The notes: generated from the sequence alone by a model not told the origin. DNA of 9,996 bases from NAT127 sp041655035 (GCA_041655035.1 JBAZCN010000125.1:1-9996), one strand, 5' to 3'; shown: positions 1 through 6,482, numbered from the stretch's first letter. Program-made: numbers and translations.

Positions 1-171
1 GTGACCGCCGTTGGCAGTGGTCCAGAACAGGTCGGGGTAACCCTTGTGGTGAAGGCCGGCGAACCAGCCCTGGAAATCGCCGTCACCGGCGAGGCGCTCG
101 TAGATATCGTAGTGCCTGACCAGATCCCGGGGCACATGGGACGGCAGCGGCAATGCCTGCAATGCGCTCAT
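1..171 (-). CDS. Cytochrome P450, N-terminal fragment (cut by left edge)
   Basis: The minus strand encodes 57 residues from an ATG at 171 to the window edge, preceded by GGAG about 8 bases upstream. The residues SHVPRDLVRHYDIYE, PDLFWTTANGGH and the spacing between them match the start of bacterial class I P450s of the P450cam (CYP101) kind, where a proline-rich 'P.HVP..LV.D.D.Y' segment is followed by 'PDLVWT..NGGHW'. These enzymes are soluble haem monooxygenases that hydroxylate hydrophobic substrates such as terpenes, fatty acids or steroids, using electrons from a ferredoxin and its reductase. The haem-binding cysteine, the I-helix and all substrate-specific parts lie outside the window, so the substrate cannot be judged. 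The gene is downstream of the tandem GntR regulator on the same strand, but about 300 bases of AT-rich DNA separate them, so it probably has its own promoter. Confidence 0.85.
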   Translation of the reverse strand, partial: MSALQALPLPSHVPRDLVRHYDIYERLAGDGDFQGWFAGLHHKGYPDLFWTTANGGH

Positions 172-271
172 GAAGTCGGCTCCTGAGCTTGTTATGTAAT
201 CATCTGGCGAATACCAGTCCCGACGATCATCGATGCCTGCAAATGGCCTTGCCGACGCCCGTCAGGTTTGA

Positions 272-300
272 AAAATATACTGCCAATTTATCAATGTCAA
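272..300 (-). promoter_or_regulatory. Candidate sigma-70 promoter for the P450 gene
   Basis: Read on the minus strand, a perfect TTGACA -35 box (295-300) is followed after 17 bases by TATTTT (272-277), or after 15 bases by the better-matching TATATT (274-279). The start of transcription would fall near 265, giving a 5' leader of roughly 95 bases before the P450 ATG. The perfect -35 box and AT-rich setting support it; the -10 choice is ambiguous. Confidence 0.5.
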
Positions 301-432
301 TAGGTTTTCATGGAAATACAGGGCTCGAAAAAGGGAAAGCAGCAACTCTACAAATGCTATAAAATTCTCATAAATTCCTGAAAATAAATAAAATTACCAA
401 ACAAGAGCAGACTTCCGCAATCAAAAATATGG

Positions 433-444
433 TGTATCTATACA
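433..444. promoter_or_regulatory. Dyad TGTATCTATACA, possible GntR-type operator
   Basis: The 12-mer TGTATCTATACA has perfect five-base arms (TGTAT and ATACA) around a two-base centre. Known operators of GntR-family regulators often contain a GT-n-TA-n-AC core, which this resembles. It lies about 25 bases beyond the stop codon of the tandem GntR regulator and about 130 bases upstream of the candidate P450 -35 box. Binding by the neighbouring regulator is inference from proximity and resemblance. Confidence 0.3.
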
Positions 445-469
445 AAAATTTTACCCATATCGCCGAACT

Positions 470-1837
470 TCAACTTTTGACATCAGCGTAGCAGTCCATC
501 AGCTGTCGACGGGCCATCGGCAGGTCGCCACTGGCAAAGGCGTCGAGTACGGCCCGGCAGCCGTCCCGATCGCCGATGGGGCCTATGAGGGGCGCCGCCA
601 GTTCGGTCAGTGTCCGCAGCACCGGGTGGTCGCACAGATAGTCCAGCAACCACAGCAGGTCGTCGCCGGCGCCCGATGCCGGCGATTTTTTACCGCCCGG
701 GTCTCCGCCGCCCGAGGCAAGGGCCGCGCGGCGCAGTTGTCCCGGCTGCCGGCCCTCGCTGTCGGCCACCACCTTGAGGGTCAGTTGCAGGAGGAACTCC
801 CGCAGGCTGCGCGATTCGCTGCCGGCATCCCGCAGGTAGTCCCGCACCGCGCCCAGCATCTGCTGGCGATCCAGCACCGCGATACGGAGCCCCCCGGCCC
901 GGCCCTTATCCACCGCGACGACCCCGTACTGCTGGAGAATGATGATCGCCTGGCGAACGATATCCGGCGTCGTCTGGAAGCGCCGGGCAAGCTCCACGCC
1001 CGAGGCGATACGCTCCCCTTCCGTCCAGCCGAGGCGGCGAATGTCGCGGAGGATGTCCCGCACGATCCGTTCCGCCTGACTGTTCGCGGCGGGGTAGTCG
1101 GCACCATCACCGGCGTCCGGGGCGGCCACGCCGGCGTCGAGATCGGCCTGCCAGGACTCCTCCATGATTGCCCGCTGTTTTTTCTGGCAATCCAGCAACC
1201 AGGGGATGTCGCCGGCCACCAGGGCCTCCACGGTTTCCAGGGTAACCGCCCAGGCGGGGCTGCCGCGCCGATCATTGCGCAGGGTGATATGGTGGGGAAT
1301 CAGGTCGAGGGAGCATTCATAGGCCGCTTTCTCCAGCAGCTCCATCACCGGGACGCGCACCAGGCGGCGGATGGCACAGGCGAGCTGGTGGTGGGCCTGG
1401 GTGCGCAGGAATTCCTCCTCGGACAGCCGGTTGAGCCGGTTCACCAGGCGGCGCAACTGGACGCAGTCCGCCGCCGACAGCAGCGGCGAATGGAACAGGT
1501 AGACGTAGTAGTCGATGGACTCCAACAACACGCCCAGGTCACTGAAGTGGCGCAGCTTGCTTTCGATCAGGATCGACAGCGCCCGACCGGCATAGGCGGG
1601 ATTGGGCTCAAGGGCCACCAGCCCGCCACCTGCGCCGCGGCGCAGGGTGGCGATGCCCCGCTCCTCGAGAATCCGTACCGCCTGGCGCAGCACCGGCCTG
1701 CCCACTTGGTAGCTGGCATTCAGCTCCGGCAGCGAGGCGATGATCTCGCCCGGCGCATACTGCTGTTGCTTGAGCGCCACAGCCATTCGCTCGGCGAGCA
1801 ACAGCGCCGGCGATTTGTCGGCGGCAGTTTTTTTCAT
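470..1837 (-). CDS. GntR-family regulator with two tandem winged-helix modules
   Basis: The protein is 455 residues, about twice the usual 220-250 of FadR-type GntR regulators. Residues about 10-78 form a GntR winged helix: a start helix, then VGRPVLRQAVRILEERGI and a Gly-rich wing (RRGAGGGLVAL). Residues about 90-230 are mainly helical, like the effector-binding half of FadR/FCD regulators. After a linker rich in Ala, Asp and Gly, a second winged helix (about 254-322) repeats the pattern with TTPDIVRQAIIILQQYGV and KGRAGGLRIAVL. It is followed by a second helical half (about 327-455) with a Gly/Ser-rich insertion near 375-392. I chose the ATG at 1837 because AAGGG lies 6 bases before it; an in-frame ATG at 1870 would add 11 residues with a poorer ribosome site. 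It is divergent from the alcohol dehydrogenase and upstream of the P450. Either or both may be targets. GntR membership is firm; ligand and targets are unknown. Confidence 0.85.
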   Translation of the reverse strand: MKKTAADKSPALLLAERMAVALKQQQYAPGEIIASLPELNASYQVGRPVLRQAVRILEERGIATLRRGAGGGLVALEPNPAYAGRALSILIESKLRHFSDLGVLLESIDYYVYLFHSPLLSAADCVQLRRLVNRLNRLSEEEFLRTQAHHQLACAIRRLVRVPVMELLEKAAYECSLDLIPHHITLRNDRRGSPAWAVTLETVEALVAGDIPWLLDCQKKQRAIMEESWQADLDAGVAAPDAGDGADYPAANSQAERIVRDILRDIRRLGWTEGERIASGVELARRFQTTPDIVRQAIIILQQYGVVAVDKGRAGGLRIAVLDRQQMLGAVRDYLRDAGSESRSLREFLLQLTLKVVADSEGRQPGQLRRAALASGGGDPGGKKSPASGAGDDLLWLLDYLCDHPVLRTLTELAAPLIGPIGDRDGCRAVLDAFASGDLPMARRQLMDCYADVKS

Positions 1838-2011
1838 GGGCATCCCTTGTTCACGAGCATTCCTTTTCATGAGCGGTACTTTTCACAAATGGTCCTTGTC
1901 CAACGGTGAACTGGATATTCCCGCGGATTGGCTCCCGTCGCGCTCAAGTCTAGCCGATCCCAAGTCGTCATTGTTTCCGTTTTCCAAAGCTTTTCGCCAA
2001 GGCCCAATAGC

Positions 2012-2020
2012 TGATATAGT
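2012..2020 (+). promoter_or_regulatory. Extended -10 promoter element for the alcohol dehydrogenase
   Basis: TGATATAGT fits an extended -10 box (TG, one base, then TATAGT, five of six to consensus) 30 bases before the dehydrogenase ATG. No good -35 box lies 16-18 bases upstream, which is usual for extended -10 promoters or those that need an activator. The divergent GntR regulator is the obvious candidate controller. Confidence 0.4.
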
Positions 2021-2050
2021 GTTATTTTTGGTGACGGACAGGCTGCCGCC

Positions 2051-3151
2051 ATGAATAATGATCTGCGTATTATTTCCGCTGTCTCCCGCTATATCCAGGG
2101 GCCCGGCTGCCTCGACCAGCTGGGCGACGCCACCGCCGGCCTCGGTCGGCGACCGCTGGTCATCACCGATGACATCCTCAATGGCCTGTTCGGCGAACAG
2201 CTGGCCGCCAGCTTTGCCGCCGCCGGGCTGCCCTTCGAACTGCTCACCTTCCCGGGGGAGGTGACGCACCCCACCATCGACGCCCTGGCGGACCAAGCCA
2301 GAGACAGGGGTATCGACGTAGTGGTTGGTTTTGGCGGCGGCAAAGCCCTCGATACCGGCAAGGGCGTCGCCCTCGCTCTCGCCACGCCGTTCGTCAGCGT
2401 GCCCACCATCGCCGCCACCGACGCGCCGGCGAGCTTCGCCATCGCCGTTTACAATGATCACCACCTGCTCACCGATATCCTTATGCTGCCCCGCAACCCC
2501 GAGGTGGTGCTGGTGGACTCGGCGATCATCGCCAAAGCGCCGCTGCGCTTCCTACTCGCCGGCATCGGCGACGCCATCTCCAAAAAATTCGAGGCCGAAG
2601 CCGTGCACCGCGCCGGCCGGGAAACCCCCAATGGCACCCGCTCAACCCGCACCGGCCTCGCCATCGCCAACGCCTGCTACGATTTGATCCGCAACCATGC
2701 GCCGGCCGCCATCGACGCGGTGAAAACCGGCGGCATCGGCCCCGGCGCGGCCAACGACGATCTGGAATCGCTGCTCGAAGCCACGGTTCTGCTCAGCACC
2801 ATGGGCTTCGAAAACGCCGGCCTGTCGGTCTCCCACGCCATCGCCAAGGGACTGCCCATGGTGCCCCGCGCGGCGGGCACACTCCACGGCGAACACGTGG
2901 CCTACGGCCTGCTGGTGCAACTGGTACTCGAAGAAAGGCCCCGGGAATTCATCGCGGAAATGCTGAGCTTCTACCGCAGCATCGGCCTGCCCTCCCGGCT
3001 GGCGGATTTTGGCCTGGCGAACTGGACCGGTGACGAACTGGACATCCTGACCGCCAACGCCATGCTCAGCCCCAGCGTGCAACGCTTTGTGGTGACCCTG
3101 GATCAGGAGATGCTCAAGGATGCCATCAGGCGCGTCGAAGCCTTTGTCTGA
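2051..3151 (+). CDS. GldA-type iron/zinc-containing alcohol dehydrogenase
   Basis: The 366-residue protein has the full length of the glycerol dehydrogenase (GldA) branch of metal-dependent alcohol dehydrogenases. The N-terminal half is a nucleotide-binding domain with GFGGGKALDTGK (93-104) for the NAD pyrophosphate, followed by PTIAATDAPAS (118-128), a GldA hallmark. The C-terminal helical domain carries the three expected metal ligands: Asp174 in AGIGDA, His262 in VSHAIAKGL and His279 in LHGEHVAYG. Such enzymes oxidise a secondary alcohol or diol to a ketone with NAD+ in the cytoplasm. Glycerol itself is not certain, because no dihydroxyacetone kinase or glycerol uptake gene is nearby. The neighbouring P450 and CoA-ester genes make a hydroxylated catabolic intermediate equally plausible. 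A poor ribosome site (ACAGG) precedes the ATG. The gene is divergent from the tandem GntR regulator, which suggests local control. Confidence 0.88.
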   Translation: MNNDLRIISAVSRYIQGPGCLDQLGDATAGLGRRPLVITDDILNGLFGEQLAASFAAAGLPFELLTFPGEVTHPTIDALADQARDRGIDVVVGFGGGKALDTGKGVALALATPFVSVPTIAATDAPASFAIAVYNDHHLLTDILMLPRNPEVVLVDSAIIAKAPLRFLLAGIGDAISKKFEAEAVHRAGRETPNGTRSTRTGLAIANACYDLIRNHAPAAIDAVKTGGIGPGAANDDLESLLEATVLLSTMGFENAGLSVSHAIAKGLPMVPRAAGTLHGEHVAYGLLVQLVLEERPREFIAEMLSFYRSIGLPSRLADFGLANWTGDELDILTANAMLSPSVQRFVVTLDQEMLKDAIRRVEAFV

Positions 3152-3201
3152 GCCCCCGCCATCGCCCTACGGAGCCTGGGCAGCGGCCTGGCGCCGCCGG
3201 G

Positions 3202-4098
3202 TCACGCCCCTTTGCCCACGCTGTCAATGACCGTCTCGGCATAGTGATCGATAAAGCCGAGGCAATCCCCCTGCCATGCCTCGCCACCGCCCGTGTTTTC
3301 GAGATGATTGACGACGATGCGCGTCACCCCCAGCTCCGCGGCGCGCGCCACCATCTCCGGCGAATGGAAAATACCATTGCCGACCAAGGTGATGTCGAAA
3401 GGCAGGTGATCGCGGCCAGCCATCTTGCGCTGCTGGTTGATGACGCCGATCTGCACGGCAATCTCACCGAGACTGGCCGACCCGGCATCGAGCCAGCCAT
3501 CGCCCAGGGTTCCGGCGCGGCGCAACGCCGCCGGCGAGGCGCCGCCAATCAGGATCGGAATCCCCGACCCGCTCACCGGCTTGGGCGCAAAACCCACTGC
3601 TGGAATCCGGTAGAAGTCGCCGTCGTGCACAATGGTTTGCTCACGCCACAACCGCCGCAACAGGCCGATGATCTCATCCGTCAGCACCCCCCGGCGATCG
3701 AACGGCAGTTCCAGGGCATCGAACTCCTCCTTCAGCCAGCCCACGCCCACCCCCAGCATCACCCGGCCCCCGCTCAACTGGTCGAGCGTGACCAGGGCCC
3801 GGGCCGTCGCCAGGGGGTGGCGCAGGGCCAGTAAATACACCGCCGTGCCAAACCGCAGGGTCGACGTCCGGCTCGCCAGATGACTGATGACCACCCACGG
3901 ATCGTACAGGGGCGCATCGGGGCTCAAGCGGCAGTTGCCCTGTTCGTCAAACAGATACGGGTAGCTGGCGGGAATAGGCGACGGCATCACCAGGTGATCG
4001 GGCAGCCACAGCGATTCAAAACCCCGCTGTTCCGCCCTGACGGCACAGCCCAATTGCTCGTCCAGACTGCAACCCATAGTCAAAAAGCCGAATTTCAT
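3202..4098 (-). CDS. Luciferase-like (LLM class) flavin/F420-dependent oxidoreductase
   Basis: The 298-residue protein fits a single-domain TIM-barrel oxidoreductase of the bacterial luciferase superfamily. Visible landmarks are MKFGFLT at the first strand, GFESLWLPDHLVMP (26-39), an aromatic/acidic stretch through PLYDPW, and the signature GRVMLGVGVGWLKEEFDAL (111-129). Later come PKPVSGSGIPILIGG (172-186) and GDGWLD. This pattern is typical of the TIGR03619-like branch often labelled 'F420-dependent', although many proteobacterial members probably use FMN. I chose the ATG at 4098 because GGGGAG (4106-4111) sits 7 bases before it. In-frame ATGs upstream at 4158 and 4113 lack such a site and would add residues before the first barrel strand. 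The gene converges on the alcohol dehydrogenase and is divergent from the phosphotransferase across the triple dyad box. Substrate is unknown. Confidence 0.82.
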   Translation of the reverse strand: MKFGFLTMGCSLDEQLGCAVRAEQRGFESLWLPDHLVMPSPIPASYPYLFDEQGNCRLSPDAPLYDPWVVISHLASRTSTLRFGTAVYLLALRHPLATARALVTLDQLSGGRVMLGVGVGWLKEEFDALELPFDRRGVLTDEIIGLLRRLWREQTIVHDGDFYRIPAVGFAPKPVSGSGIPILIGGASPAALRRAGTLGDGWLDAGSASLGEIAVQIGVINQQRKMAGRDHLPFDITLVGNGIFHSPEMVARAAELGVTRIVVNHLENTGGGEAWQGDCLGFIDHYAETVIDSVGKGA

Positions 4099-4141
4099 CA
4101 GTACGCTCCCCATAATATTTTTCTGGAGGTCCTTTCGTACA

Positions 4142-4185
4142 ATTGATCGCTCAACCATTCATCGCTGAATCATTCATCACTCAAT
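4142..4185. repeat. Three abutting 15-bp dyad boxes in the divergent promoter region
   Basis: Three 15-base units follow one another without a gap: AATTGATCGCTCAAC (4141-4155), CATTCATCGCTGAAT (4156-4170) and CATTCATCACTCAAT (4171-4185). Units 2 and 3 agree at 13 of 15 bases; unit 1 agrees with each at 11. Each unit also has internal dyad symmetry of the form ATTsA-N4-TsAAT; the middle one is perfect (ATTCA/TGAAT). They lie between the divergent LLM and phosphotransferase genes, about 45 bases from the LLM ATG and just upstream of a candidate -35 box for the phosphotransferase. A cooperative multi-site operator is the natural reading. Confidence 0.5.
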
Positions 4186-4214
4186 TTGGTATTCAAGGTC
4201 CAACCCGCTACTAT
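4186..4214 (+). promoter_or_regulatory. Candidate promoter for the phosphotransferase gene
   Basis: TTGGTA (4186-4191) and TACTAT (4209-4214) are separated by 17 bases, each matching the sigma-70 consensus at four of six positions. The -35 box directly abuts the third dyad box, so a protein bound there could activate or block this promoter. Confidence 0.3.
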
Positions 4215-4297
4215 CAATCGACAATACTAACGCGGTCATGCAGCCGACAGACTGGCACACTGCCCGCCCGTCATCAAACCGCTTTGCGGAGAAGGCC

Positions 4298-5635
4298 ATG
4301 CAAGACGAAGAAGTCCGGTTGACCCGATTCATCGAATCCATTGTCGGCGGCACGCTGGTTTCCCTCAGCCGCCAGGCGCGCTGGCGAAAATCCTGGTTCG
4401 CGACGGTCGAGCGCAACGGTGAGACACTGCCGATTTACGTGCGCGGTGACAAATCCCTCGACGCCGAACCCTTCCCCGGCCTGCGCCGCGAAGCGGATAT
4501 CCTGCAACTGCTGGAAGCCAATGGCATCCCCGCACCCCATGTCTACGGATACTGCGAGGACCCGATGGCCATTGTGATGGACCTAGCCAGGGGTGACCGG
4601 GACGTGGGCAAGGCGGCAAGCGACGCCGAGCGCCAGGCTGTCGCCGAGCAATACATCGCAGTCCTCGCCACCATGCACAGCCTCGACCCTGCGCTGTTTG
4701 CCGCGAAAGGCATCGCAATCCCCCGCACCCCGGAGGACATCGTGCTCGCCTACATCCACCCCAACCAGCGACTGTACGACCGCACCAAGCGCAGTCCCGA
4801 ACCGATGATCGAGTTCGCCCTGCGCTGGCTGCGCCGCAATGTGCCACAGGGCCGCACCCGGGCGGCGTTCATCCACTGCGATGCGGGGCAGTTCCTGTTC
4901 GAAGAGGGCAGGTTGACCGCAGTCTACGACTTCGAGGCATCCCATATCGGCGACCCGCTGGCGGACCTCGCCGCGCTGCGCCTGCGCGAGGGCTTCGAAC
5001 CCATCGGCGCCGATATCTCCCACCTGCTGCGCCACTATGCGACCCTGACCGGCGAGGCGATCGACAGCTATGCGCTGAGCTACCACACCGCCGCCTTCGC
5101 CCTCACCTCCGTCATGTCGCTTGCCGGGCTCTTGCGGGAACCGGACAAACACACCTTGCAGATGGAGTATCTCGTCTGGGACCTGATGACCCGGCGCGCC
5201 ACCCTCTGGGCCATCGCGGAATGCATGGGCATAACACTCCAGGCCTCGCCACCCAAAGACATCGACAGCAGCCGTGACGGCGTGGTGATCGACGTTCTGC
5301 AACAAGTATTGGCAAGACTGGACGTTCAATCGGATTTCGACAAATTCCAACTCCAGTCCGCGCAACAACTCAGCGAGTGGCTGCGGAGCCTGGAATCGGG
5401 CGCCAGCATCGCCGGACAACGGGACCTGGTGCGGGTCGCCGATATTCTCGGCCACCGGCCAAGAAACTGGCAGGAGGCGGACGCCGAACTTGAACGTTTT
5501 GTCATGGCGGCCGGGCCAGACGATGACGCGCTGCTGTTGCGCTACTTTGCCGACCAGCTGGAGGAACGCATCGCCCTGGCCCTGCCGGTCAGGCACCGGC
5601 TGGAGGGCTATGCACTGGCACCGGTAGTGCTTTGA
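4298..5635 (+). CDS. APH-fold phosphotransferase family protein
   Basis: Residues about 25-260 of this 445-residue protein form an aminoglycoside/choline-kinase-like fold. RREADILQLLEANGIPAPHVYG (from residue 63) carries the conserved Glu65 that pairs with an ATP-binding Lys/Arg. The catalytic loop is FIHCDAGQFLF (191-201) with Asp195, and the metal-binding motif is YDFEASHIGDPLADLA (210-225) with Asp211. The common catalytic-loop Asn is replaced by Gln198. Homologues of this branch sit beside acyl-CoA dehydrogenase and lipid-degradation genes in many bacteria rather than acting in drug resistance; their substrate is largely unknown. Residues about 330-445 are an extra helical region I do not recognise. 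I chose the ATG at 4298 because GGAG lies 6 bases before it; the in-frame ATG at 4238 lacks a ribosome site. It is divergent from the LLM gene and converges on the small kinase. Fold is confident, function is not. Confidence 0.8.
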   Translation: MQDEEVRLTRFIESIVGGTLVSLSRQARWRKSWFATVERNGETLPIYVRGDKSLDAEPFPGLRREADILQLLEANGIPAPHVYGYCEDPMAIVMDLARGDRDVGKAASDAERQAVAEQYIAVLATMHSLDPALFAAKGIAIPRTPEDIVLAYIHPNQRLYDRTKRSPEPMIEFALRWLRRNVPQGRTRAAFIHCDAGQFLFEEGRLTAVYDFEASHIGDPLADLAALRLREGFEPIGADISHLLRHYATLTGEAIDSYALSYHTAAFALTSVMSLAGLLREPDKHTLQMEYLVWDLMTRRATLWAIAECMGITLQASPPKDIDSSRDGVVIDVLQQVLARLDVQSDFDKFQLQSAQQLSEWLRSLESGASIAGQRDLVRVADILGHRPRNWQEADAELERFVMAAGPDDDALLLRYFADQLEERIALALPVRHRLEGYALAPVVL

Positions 5636-5679
5636 CGGCGGGGTCGGCGAGGTGCCATCCGGCGGTGTTGAAGGAATCG

Positions 5680-6204
5680 TCAGCCGCCGTTGAATACATA
5701 AGACCCGGCAATGCTCCTCGACAGGAATTCATTGGCAACCTGCTCCATACTCTTGCCTTCTGTATCAATGACATGCTTTCGAAAAGTGTCGACGACCACC
5801 GAGAACTGCTCGTGCATCCGCGCGACCACAGCGGGGGTGGCGGACGGCTGCGTGTTGCGGCTTCGCGCACGGGAAAGCACCTCGCCGAGCGTTGCGTGCA
5901 GCAAGACATACTGAAAACGGGGAACCATGGAGGTGATCGCGGGAAACAGCCAGGGGCCGATCACACCGTCCATATAAACCCTGTATCCGCCGGCGGAGTA
6001 TTCCGCTGCCGCGGCGAGGTATGCACGCACCACTGTTGAATTTTGCTCATGTGCAGCGGGGAGCGATGGATCCAGCCGGTGAGCAAGAAAGCGAAAGAAT
6101 ATGTCTGACTCGATGTGGACACCACGGGCATCGCCTGCCGAGAGACGGCGCGCGAGCGACGTCTTGCCGCTCCCTGGAGCCCCGCTGATAATCACGATAC
6201 TCAT
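5680..6204 (-). CDS. Small P-loop kinase-like ATPase
   Basis: This 174-residue protein begins with a beta strand and a clear Walker A loop, IISGAPGSGKTS (5-16). It continues with HIESDIFFRFL (30-40), an acidic strand-end typical of small-molecule kinases, and GGYRVYMDGVIGP (72-84), a second strand ending in Asp. A lid-like arginine segment, SRARSRN, lies at 111-117. The layout resembles the gluconate/shikimate/chloramphenicol-kinase-like group of single-domain NTP-dependent phosphotransferases, usually annotated 'AAA family ATPase'. The substrate cannot be told. The ATG at 6204 is chosen because the Walker motif follows directly and AGGGG lies 8 bases upstream. The start codon overlaps the stop of the truncated GFA gene as ATGA, so translation may be coupled to that remnant. 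The gene converges on the phosphotransferase with only 44 bases between them and no evident terminator. Confidence 0.78.
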   Translation of the reverse strand: MSIVIISGAPGSGKTSLARRLSAGDARGVHIESDIFFRFLAHRLDPSLPAAHEQNSTVVRAYLAAAAEYSAGGYRVYMDGVIGPWLFPAITSMVPRFQYVLLHATLGEVLSRARSRNTQPSATPAVVARMHEQFSVVVDTFRKHVIDTEGKSMEQVANEFLSRSIAGSYVFNGG

Positions 6205-6359
6205 TGCCAAGCCCCTGTCGTGGAGATAGCGGCTTGCGCGCGGCCCCGCTTGGCGCCATGCGCCTTGCGGCACAACGAGCAACGGCGGTTCAACACACCG
6301 GATAACCCGCCTGAAATCTCGTATTTGACACCGCCGCAAAGGCAACTGCCACGAAGCAT
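6201..6359 (-). pseudogene. Truncated GFA (CENP-V/GFA zinc-fold) gene
   Basis: The minus strand encodes 52 residues from an ATG at 6359, with AGGGAG about 7 bases upstream. The start, MLRGSCLCGGVKYEISGG, and CSLCRKAHGA are highly characteristic of GFA-family proteins, named after a glutathione-dependent formaldehyde-activating enzyme. The Cys6/Cys8 and Cys27/Cys30 zinc ligands are visible, although the usual Asn-Cys-His before the second pair reads Asn-Arg-Arg. Family members are about 120-150 residues, and after HGA normally continue with a 'FRTRA' strand and a third cysteine pair. Here similarity stops near 6251 and the frame runs through an unrelated 16 residues to a TGA overlapping the kinase start. 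I read it as the 5' part of a GFA gene fused by deletion to the leader of the kinase gene. Whether the short peptide is still made, perhaps only as a leader for kinase translation, is open. Confidence 0.7.
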
Positions 6360-6432
6360 TTTTGTCTCCCTAAGGTCGAGATACGGGAATGCAACAAGGC
6401 CGGCCATTCCGCTCTCCTACCGCATAACACCG

Positions 6433-6482
6433 AGGCAGCGGCCGCGCGAAGCGACCTCCAGGCCCGCTGGGCCGAACTGCCT
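6433..6482. repeat. Imperfect inverted repeat upstream of the GFA remnant
   Basis: AGGCAG (6433-6438) pairs with CTGCCT (6477-6482), and the inner GGCC at 6440-6443 can pair with GGCC at 6470-6473. A competing small hairpin, GGCCC-GCT-GGGCC, lies at 6461-6473. The rest of 6360-6532 has no gene and no other clear signal. No run of T follows on either strand, so it is not an ordinary terminator; its role is unknown. Confidence 0.35.

Larger units (their letters stand above)
172..469. other. AT-rich intergenic leader between GntR regulator and P450
   Basis: About 300 bases without a gene. The stretch from roughly 270 to 470 is much richer in A and T than the flanking genes and contains runs such as AAATAAATAAAATTA. 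On the minus strand it holds a candidate sigma-70 promoter (272-300) and a TGTAT/ATACA dyad (433-444), listed separately. I saw no clear terminator after the regulator stop and no convincing small ORF. It is most simply read as the regulatory region of the P450 gene. Confidence 0.6.

Noticed and set aside
1..186. Plus-strand 61-residue open frame at the left edge
   Set aside because: Antisense to the P450 N-terminus, which matches its family along its whole length.
1890..1902. TGGTCCTTGTCCA as a FadR-type operator in the GntR/dehydrogenase gap
   Set aside because: Only the TGG/CCA ends and a couple of inner bases are symmetric; too weak to list as a site.
626..1909. Plus-strand open frame of 427 residues
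   Set aside because: It is antisense to the GntR regulator, whose winged-helix motifs are unmistakable; long antisense frames are common in GC-rich genes.
3183..3197. GCGGC-CTGGC-GCCGC stem between the convergent dehydrogenase and LLM genes as a bidirectional terminator
   Set aside because: The stem is only five base pairs and no T-run follows on either strand.
4583..5596. Minus-strand open frame of 337 residues
   Set aside because: Antisense to the phosphotransferase, which has recognisable catalytic motifs; the antisense product has no family features.
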